64,000 bases of DNA, from the NCBI RefSeq assembly GCF_900113545.1, contig NZ_FOPS01000002.1:124001-188000 (forward strand). The letters are read 5' to 3'. Below the pieces are notes generated by a model. That model ran no database searches, was not told where the DNA came from, and worked only from the letters and a program-made list of their open reading frames with translations. This document shows positions 16,541 through 25,724 of this stretch, piece after piece (the stretch's first letter is position 1; each line of letters begins with the position of its first letter). The DNA comes from Neisseria elongata subsp. elongata. GTDB lineage: Bacteria; Pseudomonadota; Gammaproteobacteria; Burkholderiales; Neisseriaceae. Made by a program: the position numbers and the translations under genes.

Positions 16541-17452
16541 TCAGCGTTTGGCTTTGAAGCTGAGCAGGTGTTGCCGTGTGGCCAGCCATGCGCCGGCGAT
16601 GCCGAGTGCGGCGACGATGCCGCAGACGGACAGCCATTCCCATGTGTGGAAAAAACGCCATTCGATGTTGAGGCCGTAGGGGCGGAAAATCTGTGCCACC
16701 AGGGGCTGGGTGGCGTGTATCAGCCAGGCGCACAGGGCAAGGCTCAGACCTGTGGCCAGGAGGCTCTGCCAGACGGCCTGATAGAGGAAGGGGCGGCGGA
16801 TGAAGGAGGACGGCGCGCCTAGGAGTTTGGTGATTTCGATTTCTTCTTTGCGGCTGAGAATTTGCAGCCGGATGGTGTTGTGCGCCACCAAAACGAAGGC
16901 CACGCTGAGGGTAACGGACAGGAAGGCCAACACTTTTTGGACGAAATCGTCGATTTGGTAGAGGGTTTGCATCCATTCGGTGTCGAGTTGGGCGGATTCC
17001 ACCATCGGCAGTTTGGCCAAATCCTGCCTCAGTGCCTGCATTTCAGACGGCGTACCACCGGGCTTGGGGCTGACGACGAATGCGTCGGGCAGCGGGTTGC
17101 TGTCGAGCATGGAGACGATGTCTTGCTCGCCCATGCTGGTTTGCAGTTCGCTCAAACCCTGCGCCTTGCCGATAAATTCGCTTTTTTCAATCCGTTTGTC
17201 GGCGGCAAGCAGTTCTTTGACGACGGCGCTGTCGGCTTCGTCGGCGTTTTGTTCCATATATAGGGTGATTTGCGGCGATTCGTTCAGTTTGCCGAGTACG
17301 GCCTGGCTGCTTTGCACGCCGAGGTAGAGTGCCAGCGGCAGGCTCATGGCGATGGCCAGCATAACGAGTATCAGCAGGGTGGCCAAAGGTTGTTTGAACA
17401 GCTGGCGGACGGCGTTTTTGGCCGCTTCGAAGTGTAGGGTGAAGTAGTTCAT
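16541..17452 (-). CDS. ftsX: Cell division protein FtsX
   Basis: FtsX is the membrane half of the FtsEX ABC system, which links the septal ring to peptidoglycan hydrolase activation. The 303-residue product has an N-terminal cytoplasmic part and first helix (about 24-44), a periplasmic loop (about 45-170) and three C-terminal helices in the FtsX permease domain. The conserved stretch EIEITKLLGAPSSFIRRPF is present. Its start overlaps the stop of ftsE in an ATGA, as in other genomes. An in-frame DUS remnant (PSEMQ) lies in the periplasmic loop. Confidence 0.94.
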   Translation of the reverse strand: MNYFTLHFEAAKNAVRQLFKQPLATLLILVMLAIAMSLPLALYLGVQSSQAVLGKLNESPQITLYMEQNADEADSAVVKELLAADKRIEKSEFIGKAQGLSELQTSMGEQDIVSMLDSNPLPDAFVVSPKPGGTPSEMQALRQDLAKLPMVESAQLDTEWMQTLYQIDDFVQKVLAFLSVTLSVAFVLVAHNTIRLQILSRKEEIEITKLLGAPSSFIRRPFLYQAVWQSLLATGLSLALCAWLIHATQPLVAQIFRPYGLNIEWRFFHTWEWLSVCGIVAALGIAGAWLATRQHLLSFKAKR

Positions 17453-18102
17453 GAGGCAAACCTGCCTTCCTGCAGGCGCAAAATGCGGTGGCCGTAATCG
17501 GCCATCAGGGTTTCGTCATGGGCGGCGACGATGACGGTGGTGCCCGCTTCGTGAAAGGTTTTGAACAGTTCCATGATGTCGAGTGCGTAGGCGCGGTCGA
17601 GGTTGGCCGAGGGTTCGTCGGCAATCAGCAGGCTGGGCTGGTGGACGACGGCGCGCGCGATGCACAGGCGTTGCTGTTCGCCGCCGGAAAGGGTGACGGG
17701 GTCGGCGTTCTCACGTCCGGCAAGTCCGACTTTCGCAATTGCCACCCGCGCGCGTTTTTCTGCTTCGGCACGGCCGTAACCGATGATTTGCAACGGCAGC
17801 AGGACGTTTTGCAGCACGCTGCGGTCAAACAGTATTTTATGGTCTTGGAAAACGATGCCTATATGCTGGCGTAGGAAGCCGATTTGGTTATCGTTCAGGC
17901 TGCCGATGTCTCGGCCGTTCATCCACACTTTGCCGGAAGACGGTTTGGTAATGCCGGCAATCAGTTTGAGGACGGTCGATTTGCCTGCGCCCGAATGGCC
18001 GGCGACAAAAATAATCTCGCCTTTTTCAATTTGGAAACTGACGTTTTTCAGCGCCTGGAAACCACCTCTGTAGGTTTTGGAAACTTGTTCGAAACGTATC
18101 AT
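17449..18102 (-). CDS. ftsE: Cell division ATP-binding protein FtsE
   Basis: FtsE is the ATPase that drives conformational change in FtsX at the division site. The 217-residue protein has Walker A GHSGAGKST (about 35-43), signature LSGGEQQR, Walker B LLIADEPSANLD and the switch His in VAAHDE. It is first in a two-gene operon with ftsX. The 160 bases between it and divergent minC hold a DUS pair. Confidence 0.96.
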   Translation of the reverse strand: MIRFEQVSKTYRGGFQALKNVSFQIEKGEIIFVAGHSGAGKSTVLKLIAGITKPSSGKVWMNGRDIGSLNDNQIGFLRQHIGIVFQDHKILFDRSVLQNVLLPLQIIGYGRAEAEKRARVAIAKVGLAGRENADPVTLSGGEQQRLCIARAVVHQPSLLIADEPSANLDRAYALDIMELFKTFHEAGTTVIVAAHDETLMADYGHRILRLQEGRFAS

Positions 18103-18201
18103 GGAAAAACGGGGTTATCGATAAAAAACGGCGGCATTATAGCCGAAAATAATCGCAGGCCGTCTGAAAGCCGTTCGGACGGCCTTGAAGGATAAATAAA
18201 A

Positions 18202-18230
18202 TTGATGGGGGCGTGCAAATACAGTAAACT
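18202..18230 (+). promoter_or_regulatory. Candidate promoter of minCDE-oxyR
   Basis: TTGATG (18202-18207) and TAAACT (18225-18230) with a 17-base spacer, 34 bases before minC. Confidence 0.4.
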
Positions 18231-18263
18231 GCGTCTATTTAAAAAATTTATGGTATCTGCAGC

Positions 18264-18986
18264 ATGAAACCTGCTTTTGAAATCAAATCCGCCCGCACCG
18301 ACGCATTGGCCGTTTATCTGCACAATGCCGATGCCGCCGCATTGGATGCCGCATTGGCCAAGTGCGCGGCGCAATATCGCGAGCTCAACCTGCCGCTGAT
18401 ATTGGATATGCAGGATTTCCGTCCAGCCGAGGCCGATTTGCCCGCCGTGCTGGCCGTTTTCCGCCGCCACCGCCTGCCTGTCGCCGCTTTGCGGCACAGC
18501 GATGAAGTCTGGGCGGCAACGGCGGCCGACAACGGCCTGCCTTTTACGCCGCCGGGCAAAGACCGCCCTGTTCCGCTGGAAACGGCGGATGCGGGGACGG
18601 TGGCCGAAATCACAAGTGAAGTCGCCTCCGAAACGGCCAAACAAGTCGGACATCCGACCGTCCTGGTTGCCGATCCGGTGCGGACCGGGCAGCAGGTGTA
18701 TGCGGAAAACGCCGACTTAATCGTTACCGGAACGGTCAGCGAAGGGGCGGAGCTGATTGCCGACGGCAACATCCATATCTACGCATCGATGCGCGGCCGC
18801 GCGCTGGCGGGAGCCAAAGGGCGGCGCGACGCACGCATTTTCATTCATTCCATGCAGGCCGAACTGGTATCGATTGCGGGCATCTACCGCAACTTCGAAC
18901 AGCAGTTGCCCGAACATTTATATCGGAAGCCAGTACAGATACACCTGCAGGACGACCGTTTGGTCATTGCGGCCATCGCGGCTTAG
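18264..18986 (+). CDS. minC: Septum-site determining protein MinC
   Basis: MinC blocks FtsZ polymerisation away from midcell. The 240-residue protein has the N-terminal FtsZ-inhibiting domain (about 1-110) and the C-terminal beta-helix domain that dimerises and binds MinD, with the typical QQVYAENADLIVTGTVSEGAEL and GNIHIYASMRGRALAGAKG. It heads the minC-minD-minE-oxyR cluster known in Neisseria, unusual for ending in a redox regulator. Confidence 0.95.
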   Translation: MKPAFEIKSARTDALAVYLHNADAAALDAALAKCAAQYRELNLPLILDMQDFRPAEADLPAVLAVFRRHRLPVAALRHSDEVWAATAADNGLPFTPPGKDRPVPLETADAGTVAEITSEVASETAKQVGHPTVLVADPVRTGQQVYAENADLIVTGTVSEGAELIADGNIHIYASMRGRALAGAKGRRDARIFIHSMQAELVSIAGIYRNFEQQLPEHLYRKPVQIHLQDDRLVIAAIAA

Positions 18987-19043
18987 CCGGATGCCGTATC
19001 ATTCGAACCCTGAATATTTTGCATTGAAAGTAAAGGAAACATT

Positions 19044-19856
19044 GTGGCAAAAATCATCGTTGTAACTTCAGGCAAAGGCGGTGTGGGTAAAACCACCACC
19101 AGCGCGAGCATCGCTTCCGGTTTGGCACTCCGCGGCCATAAAACCGCCGTGATCGACTTCGACGTCGGCTTGCGCAACCTGGATTTGATTATGGGCTGTG
19201 AACGCCGCGTGGTATACGACCTGATCAACGTCATCCAAGGGGAAGCCACCCTCAATCAGGCACTGATTAAAGACAAACATTGCGACAAACTGTTCATCCT
19301 GCCCGCCTCGCAAACACGCGACAAAGACGCGCTGACCAAAGAAGGCGTGGAAAAAGTACTGAACACGCTGACCGGCGAGATGGGTTTTGAATTCGTCATC
19401 TGCGATTCGCCTGCCGGTATCGAACAAGGCGCACTGATGGCACTGTATTTTGCCGACGAAGCCATCGTAACCACCAACCCAGAGGTTTCCAGCGTGCGGG
19501 ATTCCGACCGCATCCTCGGCATTCTGCAAAGCAAATCCCGTAAGGCGGAACAGGGCGGAAAGGTAAAAGAACACCTGTTGATTACGCGCTATTCGCCGGA
19601 TCGGGTGGAAAAAGGCGAGATGCTGTCGGTGGACGATATCTGCGATATCCTGCGCATCCCCCTGATCGGCGTGATTCCCGAATCGCAAAACGTATTGCAG
19701 GCCTCCAATGCCGGCACGCCCGTCATCCATCAGCAGGATGCGGTGGCTGCGGAAGCCTACAAAGACGTGATTGCCCGCCTGTTGGGCGAAAACCGCGAAA
19801 TGCGTTTTCTGGATGCCGAGAAAAAAGGCTTCTTCAAACGTTTGTTCGGAGGTTGA
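19044..19856 (+). CDS. minD: Septum-site determining ATPase MinD
   Basis: MinD is the membrane-cycling ATPase that recruits MinC and is displaced by MinE. The 270-residue protein has the deviant Walker [12 protein letters not shown] (about 9-19), switch regions [11 protein letters not shown] and [11 protein letters not shown], and a C-terminal amphipathic helix ([11 protein letters not shown]) for membrane binding. The start is GTG 19044 with TAAAGGA upstream. It lies 57 bases after minC. Confidence 0.97.
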   Translation: MAKIIVVTSGKGGVGKTTTSASIASGLALRGHKTAVIDFDVGLRNLDLIMGCERRVVYDLINVIQGEATLNQALIKDKHCDKLFILPASQTRDKDALTKEGVEKVLNTLTGEMGFEFVICDSPAGIEQGALMALYFADEAIVTTNPEVSSVRDSDRILGILQSKSRKAEQGGKVKEHLLITRYSPDRVEKGEMLSVDDICDILRIPLIGVIPESQNVLQASNAGTPVIHQQDAVAAEAYKDVIARLLGENREMRFLDAEKKGFFKRLFGG

Positions 19857-19857
19857 T

Positions 19858-20121
19858 ATGTCGTTGATCGATATGCTGTTCGGCAAAAAACAGAAATCGG
19901 CCGAAGTTGCCCGCGACCGCCTGCAGATTATCATCGCGCAGGAGCGCGTCAAATCTCAGGCTCCCGACTATCTGCCCACCTTGCAGAAAGAACTGTTGGA
20001 AGTGTTGTCGAAATATGTGAACGTTTCGCTTGACGATATCCGCATTTCTCAAGAAAAACAGGACGGCTTGGACGTGTTGGAGTTGAACATCACCCTGCCG
20101 GACCAGCCGAAAAAGGCATAA
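19858..20121 (+). CDS. minE: Cell division topological specificity factor MinE
   Basis: MinE sets the pole-to-pole oscillation by stimulating MinD. The 87-residue protein has an N-terminal membrane-targeting segment ([11 protein letters not shown]), the anti-MinCD helix ([17 protein letters not shown]) and the C-terminal dimer domain. ATG 19858 starts one base after the minD stop; the upstream part of the frame overlaps minD and is not used. Confidence 0.96.
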   Translation: MSLIDMLFGKKQKSAEVARDRLQIIIAQERVKSQAPDYLPTLQKELLEVLSKYVNVSLDDIRISQEKQDGLDVLELNITLPDQPKKA

Positions 20122-20124
20122 GCC

Positions 20125-21063
20125 ATGACACTGACCGAATTGCGTTACATTGTTGCCGTTGCGCAAGAACGGCATTTCGGCCGGGCCGCCCAACGCTGCC
20201 ATGTCAGCCAGCCCACGCTTTCGATTGCAATAAAGAAGTTGGAAGAAGAGCTGGCACTCTCTTTGTTCGACCGCAGCAGCAATGAGGTTATCACCACCGA
20301 AGCGGGCGGGCGTATCGTGGCGCAGGCGCGGCGTGTTTTGGATGAGGCCGACGTTATCCGCCAGCTGGCCAGCGAAGAGCAGAATGAATTGGACGGCGCG
20401 TTCAAACTCGGCCTGATTTTCACTGTCGCGCCGTATCTTCTGCCCAAGCTGATTCTGTCGCTGCGCGAAATTGCGCCGAATATGCCTTTGATGTTGGAAG
20501 AGAATTACACCCATATGCTGACCGAATCGCTCAAGCGCGGCGATTTGGACGCCATTATCGTTGCCGAGCCGTTTCAGGAAACAGGCCTTCTGACCGAGCC
20601 GCTGTATGACGAACCTTTTTTCGTCATCGTGCCCAAAGGGCATCCGTTCGAAGAACTCGATGCCGTTACCCAGCACGAATTGGCGCAGGAGCAGGTTTTG
20701 CTGCTGACCGAGGGCAACTGTATGCGCGACAACGTGCTTGCCGGCTGCAACGAATTGGCGGCCAAGCAGAAAATCAGCGGCCTGACCAATACGCTGCAGG
20801 GCAGCTCCATCAATACCATCCGCCATATGGTGGCCAGCGGCCTGGCCATCAGCGTATTGCCGGCCACCGCGCTGACCGAAAACGACCACCTGCTGTTCAG
20901 CATCATCCCGTTTGCCGAAAAAGTGCCGACCCGGCGCGTGGTGCTTGCCTACCGCCGCAACTTCGTCCGCCCCAAGGCATTGGCGGCGATACGTAACGCC
21001 ATTATCGGTTCGCAGTTGGCTGGGGTGAACTTTACTGAAAAAAACGGGGCCGTTCCGGCTTGA
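20125..21063 (+). CDS. oxyR: LysR-type peroxide regulator OxyR
   Basis: OxyR senses hydrogen peroxide through a disulphide and controls catalase and other defence genes. The 312-residue protein has the LysR helix-turn-helix (HFGRAAQRCHVSQPTLS, 17-33) and the redox pair Cys199 and Cys208 (GNCMRDNVLAGC), numbered exactly as in E. coli. It begins three bases after minE, so it is cotranscribed with the division genes, as described for gonococcus. A DUS-pair terminator follows. Confidence 0.96.
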   Translation: MTLTELRYIVAVAQERHFGRAAQRCHVSQPTLSIAIKKLEEELALSLFDRSSNEVITTEAGGRIVAQARRVLDEADVIRQLASEEQNELDGAFKLGLIFTVAPYLLPKLILSLREIAPNMPLMLEENYTHMLTESLKRGDLDAIIVAEPFQETGLLTEPLYDEPFFVIVPKGHPFEELDAVTQHELAQEQVLLLTEGNCMRDNVLAGCNELAAKQKISGLTNTLQGSSINTIRHMVASGLAISVLPATALTENDHLLFSIIPFAEKVPTRRVVLAYRRNFVRPKALAAIRNAIIGSQLAGVNFTEKNGAVPA

Positions 21064-21083
21064 ATATTGCCGTTTTCAAATAA

Positions 21084-21116
21084 AGGCCGTCTGAAAAACG
21101 GGTTTTCAGACGGCCT
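21084..21116. terminator. DUS-pair terminator after oxyR
   Basis: Fourteen-base arms at 21084-21097 and 21103-21116, each holding a DUS, closing the min-oxyR unit. Confidence 0.7.
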
Positions 21117-21162
21117 CCTTTACAAACTGCCGGCACCATGCCGGTTCAAAATGGAAAAAATG

Positions 21163-21552
21163 ATGACAGAACAAGAATTGCAGGATTTGCAGAAAATGGT
21201 CGAAATCGCCGTTTCGGCCTTGGAAGACGTGAAAGCCAAAGACATTGCCGTTTTGGAAACCCAAGACAAAACCTCCCTGTTTGCCCGCATGATTATTGCC
21301 AGCGGCGACAGCAGCAGGCAGGTCAAAGCTTTGGCCAACAACGTGGCAGTCGATTTGAAAGAGGCGGGTTTTGAAATTCTCAGCACCGAAGGCGACAGCG
21401 GCGAATGGACTTTGGTGGATGCGGGCGATTTGGTGGTGCATGTGATGCTGCCCGCCGTGCGGGATTTTTACGATATCGATACGCTGTGGGGTGGGGAAAA
21501 ACCTACGTTCCACGCCGGTGCGGCCAAGCCTTGGCACGCCGCCGACAATTGA
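21163..21552 (+). CDS. rsfS: Ribosomal silencing factor RsfS
   Basis: RsfS binds ribosomal protein L14 and blocks subunit joining when nutrients are short. The 129-residue product has the family core: VSALEDVKAKDIAVLE, FARMIIASGDSSRQVKALANNV, EWTLVDAGDLVVHVM, and ending RDFYDIDTLW. Starts at 21151, 21160 and 21163 are possible; GGAAAA at 21153-21158 has the best spacing to 21163. The nadD and rlmH genes that often accompany it are not adjacent here. Confidence 0.92.
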   Translation: MTEQELQDLQKMVEIAVSALEDVKAKDIAVLETQDKTSLFARMIIASGDSSRQVKALANNVAVDLKEAGFEILSTEGDSGEWTLVDAGDLVVHVMLPAVRDFYDIDTLWGGEKPTFHAGAAKPWHAADN

Positions 21553-21603
21553 TTTGGGCAGAAAATGCCGCATCCGCCTTGCAATGGCGGTTTAAATGAT
21601 TTG

Positions 21604-21641
21604 AGGCCGTCTGAAAGAATAAGAATGTTTTCAGACGGCCT
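21604..21641. terminator. DUS-pair terminator after rsfS
   Basis: Thirteen-base arms at 21604-21616 and 21629-21641, followed by a T run. The rest of the 21553-21839 gap shows no gene that I can support. Confidence 0.65.
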
Positions 21642-21839
21642 TTTTGTCGATTCAAACGGAAATTCGTGTATTGCCGCCGTTTTGCCAGTTGCCGTTTGGA
21701 TTTTGTCTGTGCGGGAATGGCGGCATCGTTATGTTTCATCGGAATGTACGGCGTTTGATTGGACTTCACGTTTTCCGTTATCCGATGAGATGAGGCTTCA
21801 GGTCGGCGGTGCGGCACGGTTTTGCCGCAATGTGCAGCT

Positions 21840-22388
21840 TCAGTCTGTCGTGCCGCCGTCCGTTTCCCGATAGGCCTGTGCCGTGGCGGTGTAGTTGGCT
21901 GCGGACTGAACGAGGAAGGCACGTTCCTGTGCCGTCAGTTCGCGCGCGGCTTTTGCGGGGGAGCCGGTGTAGAGAAAGCCGCTTTCCAGATGTTTGCGCG
22001 GCGGCACTAGGCTGCCCGCGCCGATAATCACGTCGTCGCCGATAACCGCGTCGTCCAAGACGACCGCGCCCATGCCGATTAACACGCGGTTGCCTATGGT
22101 GCAGCCGTGCAGTACGGCGCGGTGGCCGACGGTAACGTCTTCGCCGACAATCAGTGGTGAACCTTCGGGTTTGGCCGCCGTGCGGCCGCTGACGTGCAGC
22201 ACGCTGCCATCCTGTATGTTGGAGCGCGCGCCGATGCGGATGTGGTTGACGTCGCCGCGCACGACGGCGCACGGCCAGACGGATACGTCGTCCGCCAATA
22301 CGACATCGCCGATGACGACGGCGGCGGCATCCAGGTAAACGCGTTTGCCCAGTTGCGGCAGGATGTGGCGGAAGGGGCGGAGGTTCAT
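21840..22388 (-). CDS. Gamma carbonic anhydrase family protein (YrdA-like)
   Basis: A 182-residue left-handed beta-helix protein built on hexapeptide repeats (GDVVLADDVSVWPCAVVRGDVNHIRIGARSNIQDG). The metal-binding histidines of the gamma class appear in VLHV and VGHRAVLHG. Cytoplasmic YrdA-like members bind zinc; carbonic anhydrase activity varies and is not shown here. It is a single gene followed on the minus strand by a gap with a DUS pair. Confidence 0.88.
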   Translation of the reverse strand: MNLRPFRHILPQLGKRVYLDAAAVVIGDVVLADDVSVWPCAVVRGDVNHIRIGARSNIQDGSVLHVSGRTAAKPEGSPLIVGEDVTVGHRAVLHGCTIGNRVLIGMGAVVLDDAVIGDDVIIGAGSLVPPRKHLESGFLYTGSPAKAARELTAQERAFLVQSAANYTATAQAYRETDGGTTD

Positions 22389-22419
22389 GGTTTGCTCCTG
22401 ACGGGTTTTGTGTAAAAGG

Positions 22420-22478
22420 AGGCCGTCTGAAAACGCGGAAATGGGTTTGCCGTTTCGGTTGCGCTTTTCAGACGGCCT
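22420..22478. terminator. DUS inverted pair between the YrdA-like and Lrp genes
   Basis: DUS arms at 22420-22433 and 22465-22478 with a 31-base loop, directly downstream of the Lrp gene on the minus strand. Confidence 0.5.
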
Positions 22479-22494
22479 GTTTGTTTTTGCCGCT

Positions 22495-22980
22495 TTATGC
22501 CGTTGTTTGGAGGTGTCCCAACGGCAGGGCGGTGGTGTTTTTCAGTTCCTTGAGGACGAAGCTGGATTTCGCATCCTGCACGCCGGGGTGGGAGAGCAGG
22601 GTGTCGAGCACGAAATGGGAAAAGGCGTTCATGTCGGGGAAGAAGGTGTGCAGCAGGTAGTCGGTTTCGCCGGTGAGTGCGAAGCAGCTTAAAACTTCAG
22701 GCCAGGTTTGCACGGTTTGGGCGAAGCGGTCGCGCAATTCGCCCGATTTGTCGATGGATACGCGGATAAACGCTTGAAGGCCGAGTTTGATTTCCTGCGG
22801 CGAGAGCAGGGCGGCATATTGGCGGATGATGCCTGCGTCTTCGAGTTGTTTGAGGCGGCGCAGGCAGGGAGACGGCGAGAGTGCGACGCGTTCGGAAAGT
22901 TCGACGTTGGTCAGGCGGCCGTTGCTTTGCAATACCTGCAGGATTTTGAGGTCGGTTTTGTCCAATGTAATTTGTGCCAT
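22495..22980 (-). CDS. Lrp/AsnC family transcriptional regulator
   Basis: A 161-residue Lrp-type regulator. The N-terminal helix-turn-helix (DLKILQVLQSNGRLTNVELSERVALSPSPCLRRLKQLEDAGII) is followed by the RAM ligand-binding domain (EVLSCFALTGETDYLLHTFFPDMNAFSHFV). Such proteins sense amino acids, usually leucine or another branched-chain acid. ATG 22980 begins the conserved part and is preceded by AAAAAGGAAAA. A well-spaced promoter lies 60-90 bases upstream. Confidence 0.9.
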   Translation of the reverse strand: MAQITLDKTDLKILQVLQSNGRLTNVELSERVALSPSPCLRRLKQLEDAGIIRQYAALLSPQEIKLGLQAFIRVSIDKSGELRDRFAQTVQTWPEVLSCFALTGETDYLLHTFFPDMNAFSHFVLDTLLSHPGVQDAKSSFVLKELKNTTALPLGHLQTTA

Positions 22981-23042
22981 GCTATTTTCCTTTTTTTCTT
23001 CTGATAAACGGTTTGCAATGTTTCGCAACCTTAGTGTGCGGC

Positions 23043-23071
23043 AATATAAGGTAAATCCGCTTAACGCACAA
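23043..23071 (-). promoter_or_regulatory. Promoter of the Lrp-type regulator gene
   Basis: On the minus strand, TTGTGC (23071-23066) and TATATT (23048-23043) have a 17-base spacer, 63 bases before the ATG. The remainder of the 22981-23419 gap holds several DUS and no credible gene. Confidence 0.5.
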
Positions 23072-23358
23072 TAGCGTAAAAAAATTACTTCTTTAACATT
23101 AAATGTTTTTTCAGACGGCCTTTCGGGCATGAATGGAAACAATGGGATGGTTTTTCGGCAAGTGTAAAGAAATATGGCGGACGGGGGAGTGTGGCCGTCT
23201 GAAACGGCAATGGGAGGCTGCCATGCCTTCGGGCTGTCCGGCAGATGAGGGCGGCTGGGTGTTTGAGTTTGGATGAAATGAATGTCCGATCCTGCAAAAT
23301 GAGGCCGTCTGAAGGTGTAAAACATTCAGACGGTTGGATAGATATATTTGAAAACCGT

Positions 23359-23387
23359 TTGCATTTATATCCGTATCAGCGGATAAT
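23359..23387 (+). promoter_or_regulatory. Candidate efeUO promoter with overlapping inverted repeat
   Basis: TTGCAT (23359-23364) and GATAAT (23382-23387) are 17 bases apart. The inverted repeat TATCCG/CGGATA (23368-23373 and 23380-23385) overlaps the -10 region, a possible operator. It does not resemble a good Fur box. Confidence 0.4.
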
Positions 23388-23419
23388 TTGCACAATTTAA
23401 CTGAAAATACCTTAAAACC

Positions 23420-24238
23420 ATGCTGATAGCTTTTTTAATTATGTTGCGCGAGGGCATAGAGGCCGCGCTGATTGTCGGCATCGTGGCCGGTTTTCTGAAA
23501 CAGTCCGGGCATCATCATCTGATGAACAAAGTCTGGCTGGGCGTGATTTCCGCCGCGCTGCTGTGCGTGGGTATCGGCCTTGCCATCCATCGCCTTACCG
23601 GTGAAATCCCGCAAAAGGAGCAGGAATTCGTCGTCGGTGCAATCGGTCTGGTGGCAGTGGGCATGCTGACCTATATGGTGTTGTGGATGCAGAAGGCCGC
23701 CCGTTCGATGAAGCAGCATTTGCAAGATTCCGTCCAAGCCGCGCTCAATCAGGGCGGTTCGGGCTGGGCGTTGGTTTTGATGGCGTTTCTCGCCGTGGCG
23801 CGCGAAGGTTTGGAAAGCGTGTTTTTCCTGATTGCCGTGTTCGGCCAAAGCAGCGACCATAAAATGCCTTTGGGCGCGGTGGCCGGATTGGCGACGGCGG
23901 TGGTCATCGGCGTTTTGCTCTATCAGGGCGGCATCCGTTTGAATTTGGGCAAATTCTTCCGTTGGACGGGCGTGTTCCTGATTTTCGTCGCCGCCGGTTT
24001 GCTGTCGGGTTCGTTCCGCGCCCTGCATGAGGCAGGCGTGTGGAATATCGGCCAAACCATATTGTTCGACTGGTCTAAGGTTTTGCACGAAGACAGCCCG
24101 TTGGGCGTGCTGATGGGCGGTTTCTTCGGCTATACCGACCATCCCACGGTCAGCGACATCGCTTGGTATTTCGCCTATCTGCTGCCCGCTTTATTTTGGT
24201 TTTTACGCGGCAGCAAAGCCGTTTCACCTTCCCGTTAA
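23420..24238 (+). CDS. efeU: FTR1/EfeU family iron permease
   Basis: EfeU is an inner-membrane ferrous/ferric iron permease related to yeast Ftr1. The 272-residue protein has about seven helices and both REGxE iron motifs: REGIE at 10-14 in the first helix and REGLE near residue 127. It is followed after 21 bases by efeO. The first helix starts directly at ATG 23420, so it is full length. The usual peroxidase gene efeB is missing from the operon. Confidence 0.92.
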   Translation: MLIAFLIMLREGIEAALIVGIVAGFLKQSGHHHLMNKVWLGVISAALLCVGIGLAIHRLTGEIPQKEQEFVVGAIGLVAVGMLTYMVLWMQKAARSMKQHLQDSVQAALNQGGSGWALVLMAFLAVAREGLESVFFLIAVFGQSSDHKMPLGAVAGLATAVVIGVLLYQGGIRLNLGKFFRWTGVFLIFVAAGLLSGSFRALHEAGVWNIGQTILFDWSKVLHEDSPLGVLMGGFFGYTDHPTVSDIAWYFAYLLPALFWFLRGSKAVSPSR

Positions 24239-24259
24239 ATCCCCTAAAGGAAATCCGTT

Positions 24260-25441
24260 ATGAAAATGAACCACATCGCTTTATCCGTCTTGCTGGCCAT
24301 GGGCTTGGCCGCCTGTCAGCCGCCTGAGGCCGACAAACCCGCCGCCCCCGCTTCGGGCGACACCGCTTCGGCCGGCAAGCCTGCCGCACCGAATGCCGAC
24401 GGCAGCGTCAATATTGCCGTAAACGATTCGGCCTGCGAACCGATGGAATTGACCGTCCCCAGCGGCAAAACCACGTTCAACATCAAAAACAACAGCGGCC
24501 GCAAGCTGGAATGGGAAATTTTGGAAGGCGTGATGGTGGTGGACGAGCGTGAAAACATCGCTCCCGGCCTGTCTGACAAAATGACCGTTACCCTGCTGCC
24601 CGGCACTTATGAAATGACTTGCGGCCTGCTGACCAACCCGCGTGGCAAGCTGATTGTTACCGACAGCGGCTTCAAGGCCGAAGCGGCTCAGGCGGATATG
24701 GGCAAACTGGCGCAACCGTTGGCCGACTATAAGGTTTATGTCCAAGGCGAAGCCACCGCTCTGACCGAAAAAACCGAAAAATTCGTCGCTGCCGTGAAAG
24801 CGGGCAAAATCGAAGAGGCTAAAGCGATGTTTGCCGACGTGCGTACCCACTACGAACGCATCGAGCCGATTGCCGAATTGTTTAACGAACTCGACCCCGC
24901 CATCGATGCGCGCGAGGACGACTTCAAAGAACAGGCCAAAGACCCGAATTTCACCGGTTTCCACCGCATCGAATACGCTTTGTGGGTTGAGAAAAGCACG
25001 GACGGCGTGAAAGACATCGCCGACAAGCTGGAAAAAGACGTGAAAGCACTGAAGGCTGAAATCGATACGCTGAATTTTCCGCCGAGCAAAGTGGTCGGCG
25101 GTGCGGCCGTGTTGATTGAAGAGGTGGCCGGTTCGAAAATTAGCGGTGAGGAAGACCGTTACAGCCACACCGATTTGAGCGATTTCCAAGCCAATATCGA
25201 AGGGGCGCAGAAAATCGTCGATTTGTTCCGCAATGTGATTGCTGAGAAAGACAAAGCCTTGTTGGATACCGTAGATGCCAACTTCAAACAAATCAATGAA
25301 ATTCTGGCGAAATACAAAAAAGGCGATGGCTTTGAAAGCTATGACAAGTTGTCGGAAGACGACCGTAAGAAATTACAGGCTCCGATTAACACGTTGGCTG
25401 AAGAGTTGGGCAAACTGCGCGGCACTTTGGGCTTGAATTAA
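24260..25441 (+). CDS. efeO: EfeO-like iron-uptake lipoprotein (cupredoxin plus M75)
   Basis: A 393-residue partner of EfeU. A lipoprotein signal ends in LAAC (Cys19), followed by a Pro/Ala-rich spacer, a cupredoxin-like domain (about 50-135; [10 protein letters not shown] carries possible ligands) and an imelysin/M75 domain (about 145-390) with [10 protein letters not shown], the HxxE-type motif of the family. E. coli EfeO is a soluble periplasmic protein, whereas this one should be lipid-anchored. It is thought to collect periplasmic iron for the permease. A DUS follows the stop. Confidence 0.9.
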   Translation: MKMNHIALSVLLAMGLAACQPPEADKPAAPASGDTASAGKPAAPNADGSVNIAVNDSACEPMELTVPSGKTTFNIKNNSGRKLEWEILEGVMVVDERENIAPGLSDKMTVTLLPGTYEMTCGLLTNPRGKLIVTDSGFKAEAAQADMGKLAQPLADYKVYVQGEATALTEKTEKFVAAVKAGKIEEAKAMFADVRTHYERIEPIAELFNELDPAIDAREDDFKEQAKDPNFTGFHRIEYALWVEKSTDGVKDIADKLEKDVKALKAEIDTLNFPPSKVVGGAAVLIEEVAGSKISGEEDRYSHTDLSDFQANIEGAQKIVDLFRNVIAEKDKALLDTVDANFKQINEILAKYKKGDGFESYDKLSEDDRKKLQAPINTLAEELGKLRGTLGLN

Positions 25442-25540
25442 GGCCGTCTGAAAACTTATTCCGGTTTTGCGGGAATTCGGTTGCCTGATGGGAATCGGAT
25501 TCTTGTCCGAACTGGGTTTGTTTGAGCGGAATATAAGGCT

Positions 25541-25574
25541 GAGGCCGTCTGAAAATCGTTTTTCAGACGGCCTC
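25541..25574. terminator. DUS-pair terminator
   Basis: Fifteen-base perfect arms (25541-25555 and 25560-25574) with a four-base loop, about 100 bases after efeO. The 25442-25724 gap also holds one single DUS and a stretch near 25461-25495 weakly resembling the repeat at 15.3 and 16.5 kb. Confidence 0.7.
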
Positions 25575-25724
25575 TTTTTATTGCGGATGAACGGTTTGAT
25601 ACCGGGCGGAAAGCCGTAGACATGCAGGCGCGGGCGGTATGCAAGGCGATGTGTTTCCGCCGCTTTAATATCCGAAGGAATTGTTCCCCGGATGTTGTTG
25701 CGCGAGGTTATCCGCTGTAAACCG

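Noticed and set aside
23085-23395. Minus-strand open frames upstream of efeU
   Set aside because: They are made mostly of DUS and low-complexity sequence, without start signals.
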